This document shows, in pieces, positions 50,250 through 58,128 of a stretch of 64,000 nucleotides of DNA; position 1 is the stretch's first letter, and each line of letters begins with the position of its first letter. Under the pieces are notes generated by a model that was not told where the DNA came from, ran no database searches, and saw only the letters and a list, made by a program, of their open reading frames with translations. The position numbers were made by a program, and so were the translations under genes. The stretch covers positions 248,001 through 312,000 of the forward strand of contig NZ_JACGZW010000004.1 of assembly GCF_014145675.1 (NCBI RefSeq). The letters are read 5' to 3'. The DNA is from Amycolatopsis dendrobii. Its GTDB lineage: Bacteria > Actinomycetota > Actinomycetes > Mycobacteriales > Pseudonocardiaceae.

Positions 50250-51756
50250 CCGGTGCGCCGAACCACTGCGCAAGTGCGGTCCGCAGCGTTTCGACAGCTG
50301 GCTCGGCGTCGGCGGAGGACCAGGCGACGTAACCGTCCGGCCGGATGAGCAGCGCGGTGGGCGCATCGCCAGTTGCCGTGGCGGACACGGTGGTCACGCG
50401 GTCGTGCCACGGCTCGGCCACGTCGGCGAGCACAGCGCCGGGCGTCAGATCCAGCAGCACCGGACGCGCGGCACGGTACGCGGCGGTCAGCGGGCCCGGG
50501 TCGGCCAGCGGCAGGTCGGGAGCCCAGCGGCCGCTGTTCGGGTCGGTGCCGTAGTGGATGTCCGCGCCGGACATCAGGTCGGCGATGTGCTGCCGGGCAT
50601 CCGGAGAGGCGAGCAGTTCGCCGAAGAATTCGCGCAGCGCGGTGACTTCCGGCCCGGGCGCGACGAGCGCGCTCTGCGCCTGGGTGTGCATCACGACGCG
50701 CTGGCTCACCGGGCGGCGTTCGGCCTCGTAGCTGTCGAGCAGCCCCGGCGGAGCCCAGCCGCGGACTTCCGCGGCGAGCTTCCACGCGAGGTTCGCCGCG
50801 TCCTGCAGACCGAGGTTGAGCCCCGGGCCGCCGATCGCGGAATGCACGTGGGCCGCGTCGCCGACCAGCAGCACCCGGCCTCGCCGGTAGGTCTCGGCGA
50901 TCCGGGTGTTGCCGCCCGCCAGCCTGCGCAGCAGGAACGGACCGGGTCCGGACGGCGGTTCGAGCGGCAGATCGACCCCGAGCACCCGGTGCACGCTCGC
51001 GCGCAGTTCCTCCATGGTCAGCGGATCGTCTTCGGCGAAATCGGCGGCACCGCCGCGTTCATTGGTCGACAGCGCCGGGTTCGCCGGGTCGAACGGCGCG
51101 AACACGAACAACCCGGTTTCCGTCCGGTGGTGCTGAAACGGCGGGATGACGCCGGTCTCCAGCTTCAGCCCGCCGGTCGCGGGGTCGACGAAAGAGTGCG
51201 GAATCCGGACGTTCGCGCTGCGGGCCACTGTTTCGTCCCAGCTGACGCCGGGAAAGTCGATGCCCGCGAGCTTGCGCACCGTGCTGCGTCCGCCGTCCGC
51301 GCCGACCAGGTACCCGGCGGCGATTTCGTAGGGCCCGTCCGGCCCTCGCACCTGCACGGTCACCGAATTCTCGTCCTGGGTGAAGCCGGTGATTTCGTGG
51401 CCGCGGCGGATCTCCGCTCCGAGTGTCCCGGCGTGCTCGCCGAGGATCTGCTCCATTTCGTGCTGCGGCCGGGGCAGCAGATACATCGGATTACTGGGCA
51501 GATCGGCGAATTCGACCGGGAACGCACCGAAGACGAACCGCGGTGCCGGCGTGGGTTCGGGGACTCCGGCGAGTTTCTCGAACAACCCGCGACGGTGCAG
51601 CAGCGGCACCACCTGGCCGACGAGACCGTTGGCACGGCGCACCCCGTCGGGTTCGGCGAGCCGTTCCAGTACGACGGGGCGGACCCCGGCGAGGCAGAGT
51701 TCGGCGGCGAGCATCAGGCCGTTCGGCCCGGCGCCCGCGATGACGATGTCGGACAT
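50221..51756 (-). CDS. FAD-dependent monooxygenase (PHBH class)
   Basis: This 511-aa flavoprotein has the FAD motif IAGAGPNGLMLAAEL, the DG motif VGADGGRSTVRKLAG and the GD motif VLLVGDAAHVHSAIGGPGLN. A C-terminal thioredoxin-like domain follows (about 400-511). This layout is that of polyketide and rifampicin-type hydroxylases. AAGGAG precedes the ATG. The TetR gene 18 nt upstream probably represses it until a substrate appears. Confidence 0.9.
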   Translation of the reverse strand: MSDIVIAGAGPNGLMLAAELCLAGVRPVVLERLAEPDGVRRANGLVGQVVPLLHRRGLFEKLAGVPEPTPAPRFVFGAFPVEFADLPSNPMYLLPRPQHEMEQILGEHAGTLGAEIRRGHEITGFTQDENSVTVQVRGPDGPYEIAAGYLVGADGGRSTVRKLAGIDFPGVSWDETVARSANVRIPHSFVDPATGGLKLETGVIPPFQHHRTETGLFVFAPFDPANPALSTNERGGAADFAEDDPLTMEELRASVHRVLGVDLPLEPPSGPGPFLLRRLAGGNTRIAETYRRGRVLLVGDAAHVHSAIGGPGLNLGLQDAANLAWKLAAEVRGWAPPGLLDSYEAERRPVSQRVVMHTQAQSALVAPGPEVTALREFFGELLASPDARQHIADLMSGADIHYGTDPNSGRWAPDLPLADPGPLTAAYRAARPVLLDLTPGAVLADVAEPWHDRVTTVSATATGDAPTALLIRPDGYVAWSSADAEPAVETLRTALAQWFGAPVRSAVSSPR

Positions 51757-51774
51757 GGAGATCTCCTTGCGGGA

Positions 51775-52383
51775 TCAGGGAAGCACCTCGGCGAGCGTGT
51801 CGAACGCCCGGTGCACGATGGAGGTCAGGTCCGCGGACGGGGCGGTGCGCAGCCATTCCTGGATGACTGCCCGCAGCACGCCGCCGGCGGTGGTGGCGAT
51901 GAGCTGGACGCGGAGATCGTGGACGTCCGCGCCGAGGCGTTCCGCGATCGCCTCGGCCAGTGCTTCTTCGGCCGCCGCATTGGCTTTGAGGAATTCGCCC
52001 GCCAGCGCGGGTTCGGCGATCATGACCTGGACCCCAGCTGTCCATTGTGGATCGTTCCCGCCGCCGGGGGAGGTGCCGCGGTCGGCGTCGAGCTGCGCTA
52101 GCGACGCTTCCCGCAGCGCGGTCCAGAGCGGCTCCGACGCCGGGCGCGCGCGGAGATGATCAGCGATCCCGCGAGCCCGGTCCTGGTGCCGCGCGACGAT
52201 CGCTTCGGCTTTGCTGGAGAAGTAGTTGTTGACCGTGCGCGGCGAAACTCCCGCTTCGCGGGCGATGTCCTCGATCGTCACGTTCGAGAGACCGCGCTCG
52301 ACAGTGAGCCGGACTGCCGCCCAGGAGATGTCGACCCGGGTCTCTTGGCGGCGGCGGTCTCGCAGGTTCGGTCGCTCGGTCAT
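51775..52383 (-). CDS. TetR-family repressor
   Basis: This 202-aa regulator has a TetR helix-turn-helix (about 18-60; VTIEDIAREAGVSPRTVNNYFSSKAEAI) and a long helical ligand domain. It heads the operon with the FAD monooxygenase. The ATG at 52383 lies 6 nt after TACCGT on the minus strand, and twin dyads overlap the promoter. A longer open frame upstream runs through those operators and is rejected. Confidence 0.92.
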   Translation of the reverse strand: MTERPNLRDRRRQETRVDISWAAVRLTVERGLSNVTIEDIAREAGVSPRTVNNYFSSKAEAIVARHQDRARGIADHLRARPASEPLWTALREASLAQLDADRGTSPGGGNDPQWTAGVQVMIAEPALAGEFLKANAAAEEALAEAIAERLGADVHDLRVQLIATTAGGVLRAVIQEWLRTAPSADLTSIVHRAFDTLAEVLP

Positions 52384-52389
52384 GAGACC

Positions 52390-52437
52390 ACGGTAGCGCA
52401 CTTCTTGCGTGACGCGCAATGTTTGCGTGTTACGCAA
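52390..52437 (-). promoter_or_regulatory. Twin TTGCG-N5-CGCAA operators and promoter of tetR
   Basis: TTGCGTGACGCGCAA (52405-52419) and TTGCGTGTTACGCAA (52423-52437) are 18 bp apart. On the minus strand the -10 TACCGT (52390-52395) is 18 bp from a TTGCGC -35 (52414-52419) lying in the nearer dyad. Autorepression by the TetR protein is very likely. Confidence 0.75.
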
Positions 52438-52452
52438 GTTCGGTGGCAAGAA

Positions 52453-52482
52453 GAAGCCCGGGACACGAATGCCCCGGGCTTC
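52453..52482 (-). terminator. Terminator after csbD-like gene
   Basis: GAAGCCCGGG and CCCGGGCTTC are perfect 10-bp arms around a 10-nt loop, 12 nt after the CsbD stop; AGAA on the plus strand gives TTCT downstream on the minus strand. Confidence 0.8.
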
Positions 52483-52494
52483 GCTGGCGGCGCG

Positions 52495-52671
52495 TCAGTC
52501 CTTGTTGCTCTTGAACGCGTCCTTCACCTTCTCGGCAGCCTGCTTGAGGTTGCCCTTGCCCTGCTCCGCCTTGCCTTCGGCCTGCCACTGCTCGTTGTCC
52601 GTGGCGTTGCCTACGGCTTCCTTGGCGCGACCCTTAAGTTCTTCGGCCTTGTTCTCGGCTTTGTCGTTCAC
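52495..52671 (-). CDS. CsbD-family stress protein (58 aa)
   Basis: This small, highly charged, helical protein matches the CsbD family: it begins MNDKAENKAEELKGRAKEA and has the NEQWQAEGKAEQ and GNLKQAAEKVKDAF blocks. CsbD proteins are general-stress, often SigB-type regulated, and bind nothing known. GGGAGGA precedes the GTG start, and a terminator follows, so it forms its own unit. Confidence 0.9.
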   Translation of the reverse strand: MNDKAENKAEELKGRAKEAVGNATDNEQWQAEGKAEQGKGNLKQAAEKVKDAFKSNKD

Positions 52672-52761
52672 GATGGGTCCTCCCTTCTCGTGCCCCTCGC
52701 GCTTCGGCTACCCGCTCCGCGGCGCGGCAAACTCGCGAAAGCTGCCGGTCTGCTCGACCGG

Positions 52762-54159
52762 TCAGGGCAGCACCCGGCACAGCGCCTCCAGCGCGCTCGA
52801 CCACGCGCTGGCCGACGGGGTGCTGTAGCCGATCACCAGCGCGTCGCGGTCCGCGGGCGCGTCGGGGTGGCGGAACGCGCCGAGCCCGTGCATGGCCAGC
52901 CCCTGCCACGCGGACCCTTGCACCACCGCGTCTTCCTCGCCGGACGGGACGTTCAGCAGCACCTGCAAACCGGCGGACAGCCCGGTCACCCGGGTGTTCG
53001 GCGCGTGCTCGGCCAGTGCCGCGACGAGTTGGTCGCGCCGGCGGCGGTAGTGCGCCCGCATCGCGCGGATGTGCCGGTCGTAGCTGCCCGAAGTGATGAA
53101 CTCGGCCATCGTGAGCTGGTCGAGCACACCGGAGAACGGGTCGCGTTCGCCCTTGGCCTCGGCGGCGGCCCTGGCGATCCGCGGCGGCAGCGCCATCCAG
53201 CCCAGCCGCAGGCCCGGGGCGAGAGCTTTGCTTGTGGTGCCAAGGTAAATCACGTGTTCTGGATCGAGCCCCTGCATCGCGCCGACCGGGCCGCGGTCGT
53301 AGCGGAACTCGCCGTCGTAGTCGTCTTCCAGCACCAGGCCGCCGGTCCGGCGTGCCCAGTCCACCACGGCGGCGCGGCGGTCCGGATGCAGCGCGACGCC
53401 GGTGGGGAACTGGTGCGACGGCGTCAGTAGTACCGCGCCGACGTCGGGGAGGTCGTTGAGGCGTTCGACCTTCGCGCCTTCGGCGTCCACCGGCAACTGC
53501 GGAGTCTCGAGGCCGACCTTCGCGAGATGCGCGCGATGTACTTGCAGGCCGTACGACTCTACGGCGACTGCCCGAGTTTCACGTTGCTTCAGTACTTCGG
53601 CGAGCACGATGAGACTGTGCGACGTACCGGTGCAGATCATGATTTGGTCTGGGTGCGCACGTACGCCGCGCGTACGGGCGAGGTAGGCGGCTACGGCTTC
53701 TCGTAGCTCTGGGCGGCCGTACGGACCGCCGTAGCCGAACGCGTCGTCGGACGCGTCGGTCAGGGCGCGGCGCGCGGCCTTAAGCCAGTCCGCGCGGGGG
53801 AACGCCGACAGATCGGGCTGGCCGGGGCGTAGATCGTGCACGATGCGGTGTCGCGACGCGGGCTTCGGCGCAGGCGGTGCGGGCGCGATCTCGGCGCGCG
53901 GGGCAACCCGGGTTGCGGCACCTTGCCGCGCGGTGAGCCAGCCTTCGGCGACGAGTTCCGCATACGCTTGCGCCACAGTGTTCCGGGCGATGCCGAGATC
54001 CGCGCCGAGTGTGCGGCTGGACGGCAGTTTCGCGCCTGGGACGAGCCGTCCGGTGCGGATGGCGTCGCGCAGGGCCTCCATCAGGCCGTCGCGCAGGCGA
54101 GGCCCGCGCAGGTCGAGGTGGAGGTCTTCACTCAGCGAACTGGCCCACTCCGCGCGCAC
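52762..54159 (-). CDS. MocR/PdxR-type GntR regulator with aminotransferase domain
   Basis: This 465-aa regulator joins a GntR winged helix (about 15-80; LVPGAKLPSSRTLGADLGIARNTVAQAYAEL) to a fold-type I aminotransferase-like domain (about 110-460). The PLP lysine lies in GTTSKALAPG and the aspartate pair in LEDDYDGEF. MocR proteins sense PLP or amino compounds and often control a divergent gene, here the AhpD-like one. The GTG at 54159 follows TATGGT by 8 nt on the minus strand. Confidence 0.88.
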   Translation of the reverse strand: MRAEWASSLSEDLHLDLRGPRLRDGLMEALRDAIRTGRLVPGAKLPSSRTLGADLGIARNTVAQAYAELVAEGWLTARQGAATRVAPRAEIAPAPPAPKPASRHRIVHDLRPGQPDLSAFPRADWLKAARRALTDASDDAFGYGGPYGRPELREAVAAYLARTRGVRAHPDQIMICTGTSHSLIVLAEVLKQRETRAVAVESYGLQVHRAHLAKVGLETPQLPVDAEGAKVERLNDLPDVGAVLLTPSHQFPTGVALHPDRRAAVVDWARRTGGLVLEDDYDGEFRYDRGPVGAMQGLDPEHVIYLGTTSKALAPGLRLGWMALPPRIARAAAEAKGERDPFSGVLDQLTMAEFITSGSYDRHIRAMRAHYRRRRDQLVAALAEHAPNTRVTGLSAGLQVLLNVPSGEEDAVVQGSAWQGLAMHGLGAFRHPDAPADRDALVIGYSTPSASAWSSALEALCRVLP

Positions 54160-54167
54160 GGAAATGG

Positions 54168-54198
54168 ACCATAACAGAGTGCCAATCGCTCGTAGGGT
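54168..54198. promoter_or_regulatory. Divergent -10 boxes of mocR and ahpD-like genes
   Basis: TATGGT on the minus strand (54168-54173) lies 8 nt before the mocR start, and TAGGGT on the plus strand (54193-54198) lies 7 nt before the AhpD start. Only 46 bp separate the starts, so one bound protein could control both. Confidence 0.55.
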
Positions 54199-54205
54199 CG
54201 AAGCT

Positions 54206-54691
54206 ATGACGACGACAGAACGACTTCCGGTGCAGCCGCCCCGCCTCAAGATGGCGGAACTGACGCCGGAGGCCTACAAGACGATGATCCGTCTCGACGC
54301 CGCGACTCGCCACGGCCTCGACCCGACGCTGCGGCAGCTGGTGCTGATCCGGGCGTCGCAGATCAACCACTGCGCCTTCTGCATCGACATGCACTCGAAG
54401 GACGCGTTGGCCGCGGGCGAAACGAGCGAGCGCGTCATCCAGCTTTCCGCATGGCAGGAGTCGAAACACTTTTACACAGCGAAGGAGGTTGCCGCGCTGG
54501 AGCTGACCGAAGCGGTCACTGTGCTTACCGACGGCTTCGTGCCCGACGACGTCTTCGCTCGCGCCGCCGAGCATTTCGAGGAGGCGGAGCTGGCCCAGCT
54601 GATCGCGACGATCACGGTGATCAACGCGTGGAACCGGTTCGCGGTCACGACGCGGATGGTGCCCGGCGAATACGTTCCGGGGAAGCACTGA
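54206..54691 (+). CDS. AhpD-like carboxymuconolactone decarboxylase family protein
   Basis: This 161-aa helical protein has the AhpD redox core: C56-x-x-C59-x3-H63 (HCAFCIDMH), preceded by the LRQLVLIRASQIN helix. Such proteins are alkylhydroperoxidase-like or electrophile-handling enzymes. It is divergent from the MocR gene and is probably its target. Leaderless start. Confidence 0.9.
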   Translation: MTTTERLPVQPPRLKMAELTPEAYKTMIRLDAATRHGLDPTLRQLVLIRASQINHCAFCIDMHSKDALAAGETSERVIQLSAWQESKHFYTAKEVAALELTEAVTVLTDGFVPDDVFARAAEHFEEAELAQLIATITVINAWNRFAVTTRMVPGEYVPGKH

Positions 54692-54760
54692 CTGGTGGTC
54701 TGGACCACTATGTGAGCAGGATCGCGGGTCGCCATTCCGGCGGTTTGACCGGGGAATGGG

Positions 54761-54792
54761 AAAAGGGCATCCGGGGTTCCGGATGCTCTTTT
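54761..54792 (+). terminator. Terminator after ahpD-like gene
   Basis: AAAAGGGCATCCGG and CCGGATGCTCTTTT form a 14-bp stem (one G-T pair) with a 4-nt loop and a terminal T run. Confidence 0.9.
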
Positions 54793-55059
54793 CCGCGGCT
54801 CGTGACTTAACCGATCCAGTGTGATTACTGAGGGTGCGCAGCGCGTCTGGTGCATCGAGGTTCGGCTATGTAAGCAGCTGCTTAAAACCGAGGTGGTCGG
54901 CGGTTTGGTGTCTTCTTGACGGCTTGTGACGGCGACTACTGACGGTGAGTTTGACCCGCGAGGGTGAGGTTGATTCCGGATGCCGTAGTTAGCGTGGTCG
55001 GCGCGATCCAGGGACTGTTTCCCGGATCGCGTCCGCTCTCGCTGAAATGGAGTTCCGTG

Positions 55060-56253
55060 ATGACCCGGGGTGACGCACCGGTGGTGTGGCTGATTGCCGG
55101 CACCCGGCCGGAGGCGATCAAAATGGCGCCGGTCGTGCAGGAGATGCGCCGGTCCGGACGGCTGGAGCCGGTGCTCGTCGCGACCGGGCAGCATCCGGAA
55201 CTGGTCGACCAGGTGCTCGGCGCGTTCTCGCTGACCCCGGACTTGCGGCTGACCCTGAACCGGGTCGGCGGCGGTCAGCCGGAGCTGTTCTCGCAGCTGG
55301 TCACCGGTCTCGACGCGCTCGCCGCGCAGCGTCCGCCCGCGGCGGTGCTGGTGCAGGGCGACACGACGTCCACTGTGGCCGGTGCGCTCATCGCGTTCTG
55401 GCGCAAGATTCCCGTGGTGCACCTGGAAGCCGGGCTGCGCTCGTTCGATCTGCGGTCGCCGTTCCCGGAGGAACTGAACCGGCGGCTCGTCAGCCAGACC
55501 GCGAGCCTGCATTTGGCCCCGACCCCGGCGGCCGCGCAGAACCTGCGTGCCGAGAGCGTCGACGACAGCGTTCTCCTGGTCACCGGAAACACTGTGGTGG
55601 ACGCGATTTCCCGGGTGACGGACCGGGGAGTGTCCTTTGCCGACAGTGCGGTCGCCGACGTGGTCGAATCGGCGACGCGGGGCGAGTGCCGGTTGGTTCT
55701 GGTGACCGCACATCGCCGGGAGTCGTGGGGCGAGCCGCTGACGCGCATTCTGTCCGCTGTGGACGCTCTGCTGGCGCGGCATCCCGACGTTCGTGTGCTG
55801 CTGCCGATGCATCCGAACCCGGCTGTGCAGGAGGCGGTGCTCAATGCGCTGGCCGGCCACCCGCGCGTGGTGCTTACCCCGGCGTTGCCGTATGAGCAGA
55901 CTGCGGCGGCGATCGCGGCAAGTTCGCTCGTGTTGTCCGATTCCGGTGGTATTCAAGAGGAAGCGCCGACGTTCAAGGTTCCGGTGCTGGTACTGCGGGA
56001 CACGACGGAACGGATGGAAGCCGTCAACGCCGGTTGTGCGATGCTCGTCGGAACGGACGCCGACCTCATTGCGGACACTGCGTCGAGGCTGTTGACCGAC
56101 CCGGCGCAGCGGGCGGCGATGAGCACGCGCGCCAACCCCTTCGGCGACGGCCGGGCCGCAGAACGCACCGAACAAGCGGTGGCCTGGCTGCTCGGGCTGA
56201 CCGCTGAGGCGCCGGAGCCGTTCGTGCCGGAGCAGGTCGAGGTCGTGCAGTGA
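55060..56253 (+). CDS. wecB: UDP-N-acetylglucosamine 2-epimerase
   Basis: This 397-aa GT-B-like epimerase interconverts UDP-GlcNAc and UDP-ManNAc for surface polysaccharides. It shows IAGTRPEAIKMAP, ATGQHPELVDQVL, VQGDTTST, HLEAGLRS, TAHRRESWG and SDSGGIQEEAP, all family hallmarks. GGAG lies 7 nt before the ATG at 55060; the upstream open frame lacks support. It is coupled to the DUF2334 gene by GTGA. The 267-bp gap before it shows no clear promoter. Confidence 0.93.
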   Translation: MTRGDAPVVWLIAGTRPEAIKMAPVVQEMRRSGRLEPVLVATGQHPELVDQVLGAFSLTPDLRLTLNRVGGGQPELFSQLVTGLDALAAQRPPAAVLVQGDTTSTVAGALIAFWRKIPVVHLEAGLRSFDLRSPFPEELNRRLVSQTASLHLAPTPAAAQNLRAESVDDSVLLVTGNTVVDAISRVTDRGVSFADSAVADVVESATRGECRLVLVTAHRRESWGEPLTRILSAVDALLARHPDVRVLLPMHPNPAVQEAVLNALAGHPRVVLTPALPYEQTAAAIAASSLVLSDSGGIQEEAPTFKVPVLVLRDTTERMEAVNAGCAMLVGTDADLIADTASRLLTDPAQRAAMSTRANPFGDGRAAERTEQAVAWLLGLTAEAPEPFVPEQVEVVQ

Positions 56254-57932
56254 CTCAGCGGTTCCCGGCGTGGTTGCGGCTCGGGATCATTGTCGTCGCG
56301 GTGGTCAGCCTGGTGGGCGGGATCGTCGTGGTGGTCTCGGACGAGGGCTCCGGTTCGGAAGCGGCTTCTCCGATCGAACCGGTTCTGCGGCAACCGAAAA
56401 TCGGTCTGGCCGGTCCCGGCGGGCGCGACGACCGGCGGACGCTGGTGCTCTTCGACGACGGGCGGCGGTTGCGGCCGAGCCCGCCTGCGACGCAGGTCGC
56501 CGAGGAAGCGCAGGTCAACGCGATTCAGACGGCGAATCTGGTTTCCCGTTCTACTGCTTGGCGCATGCTGCCCGCCGCTGACTACCGCAGCGGCGAGCTG
56601 AACGAGTACCAGGCGGTCGTTTACGTCGGCACGGTCTACGACGCGCAGCTCCCGTCCGCATTGCTGGCCGATATAAGCCGGACCCGGCTGCCGGTGGTGT
56701 GGATGGGCAGCAACATCTGGCAGCTGTTCGAGCACGCGCCCGCGCTAGCCGGGAAGTGGGGTTGGACGTGGGCTCCGTTCCGGGAGGACAAGGTCACGAC
56801 GGTGTCCTATCGGGACACTGACTTACGGCGTGATCCCCATGCCGGGGTCGATGTCGTGGGAGTGCGGGTGACGTCGCCGAAGGCGAAGGTGCTGGCGGAG
56901 GCGAAGTCCGCTGACGGAGCGGCGTCGCCGTGGGCGGTCCACAGTGGATCATTCACCTATCTCGCCGAAATGCCGTATTCCTACGTCGGCGCGGGCGATC
57001 GTTACCTGGCGGCTGCGGACATTCTCCTCGGCGTGCTCGCACCGGACGCTCCGGAACGTCGACGTGCGCTGGTACGGATCGAGGACATCGGTCCGCGCAC
57101 ACCGCCCGCTGAGGTCCGGGCGATCACCGACTACCTCAGCGGACGCGGCGTGCCGTTCTCGTTGGCGGTATATCCGTATTACGCGGATCCGCGTGGTGCG
57201 GCGAATGGCGGCAAGCCGACGTTCGCGCGACTGGTGGACAGTCCGGAGCTCGTCGCGGCACTGCGTGAAGCGGTCGCACGGGGCGGAACGTTGGTGATGC
57301 ACGGCTACAGCCATCAGTACGGCGAGACGGACAACCCGTACTCGGGTACCAGCGGAGCCGACTACGAGTTCTACCGCGCGACCGTGGACCACCAGGACAA
57401 TGTGCGGCTCAGCGGACCGGTTCCGCAAGACTCGCCGGAGTGGTTCCGCGGCCGCGTCGCGACCGGGCTCGCCGAGTTCGACCGGGTCGGGTTGCCGCGC
57501 CCGGACGCGTTCGAGTTCCCGCATTACGGCGGGTCCGCTGTGGACTATCAGGAGGCCGGCCGGGTCTTCCCGATGCGGTACGACCGGGGCAGTTACTACG
57601 CCGGCCAGTGCGACGGCGGCCGATGCGGACGGACCGACGTGTCCTATCGCGAGGTATACGGCCAGTTCTTCCCGTATCCGGTCCGCGACGTCTACGGGAC
57701 TGTCGTGGTGCCGGAGAACGTCGGGAACGTCGCTCCGGCCAAGTTCAACCAGCACGCTGCCCGCACCGCCGACGACATCCTGGCCGACGCGAAAACCCAT
57801 CGCGTGGTGACCGACAGCGTCGTCAGTTTCTACTATCACCCCTTTCTCGGCATCGGCGACCTTCGGAAGGTGGTCGAAGGAACCGAGGGGCTCGGCTATC
57901 GCTTCGTGTCCCCGGCCGCTGTCGCTGCTTGA
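56250..57932 (+). CDS. DUF2334 polysaccharide deacetylase-like protein
   Basis: This 560-aa protein has an N-terminal membrane anchor (about 9-30), an external segment with a Rossmann-like region (about 60-230), and a DUF2334 deacetylase-type domain from about 270. That domain has RIEDIGPRTPP (the metal aspartate pair), VMHGYSHQYG (histidines) and EFPHYGGS. It would remove acetyl groups from an extracellular polymer, or bind one. It follows the epimerase and precedes the synthase, so it likely modifies the same polysaccharide. Confidence 0.85.
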   Translation: MTQRFPAWLRLGIIVVAVVSLVGGIVVVVSDEGSGSEAASPIEPVLRQPKIGLAGPGGRDDRRTLVLFDDGRRLRPSPPATQVAEEAQVNAIQTANLVSRSTAWRMLPAADYRSGELNEYQAVVYVGTVYDAQLPSALLADISRTRLPVVWMGSNIWQLFEHAPALAGKWGWTWAPFREDKVTTVSYRDTDLRRDPHAGVDVVGVRVTSPKAKVLAEAKSADGAASPWAVHSGSFTYLAEMPYSYVGAGDRYLAAADILLGVLAPDAPERRRALVRIEDIGPRTPPAEVRAITDYLSGRGVPFSLAVYPYYADPRGAANGGKPTFARLVDSPELVAALREAVARGGTLVMHGYSHQYGETDNPYSGTSGADYEFYRATVDHQDNVRLSGPVPQDSPEWFRGRVATGLAEFDRVGLPRPDAFEFPHYGGSAVDYQEAGRVFPMRYDRGSYYAGQCDGGRCGRTDVSYREVYGQFFPYPVRDVYGTVVVPENVGNVAPAKFNQHAARTADDILADAKTHRVVTDSVVSFYYHPFLGIGDLRKVVEGTEGLGYRFVSPAAVAA

Positions 57933-57954
57933 GTTTCTTCTGGAAGGAAAAGAA

Positions 57955-58128
57955 ATGTCTGTCACCCGGGTCGCTCCTGCGGTCGTGGCCGCCGCCGCGA
58001 TCGGTGTCGCGCCGTTCCACGGAGTGTTGTGGGTTGTCTTGCCGGTGGCCGGATTCGTCGCGATGGCGTTCACCGTCCGTTCGGTCCGGCTGCGTGCCAG
58101 CGGATCCCGGGGCCGGCACTCGGCATGA
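57955..58128 (+). CDS. 57-aa membrane protein in exopolysaccharide operon
   Basis: This small protein starts MSVTRVAPAVVAAAAIG and has hydrophobic stretches at about 6-20 and 24-40 with a basic tail (RSVRLRASGSRGRH). GGAAGG sits 8 nt before the ATG, and its stop overlaps the GT2 start (ATGA), so it is very probably translated. I recognise no family. It could be a small partner of the synthase, as PgaD is for PgaC, but this is inference. Confidence 0.75.
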   Translation: MSVTRVAPAVVAAAAIGVAPFHGVLWVVLPVAGFVAMAFTVRSVRLRASGSRGRHSA

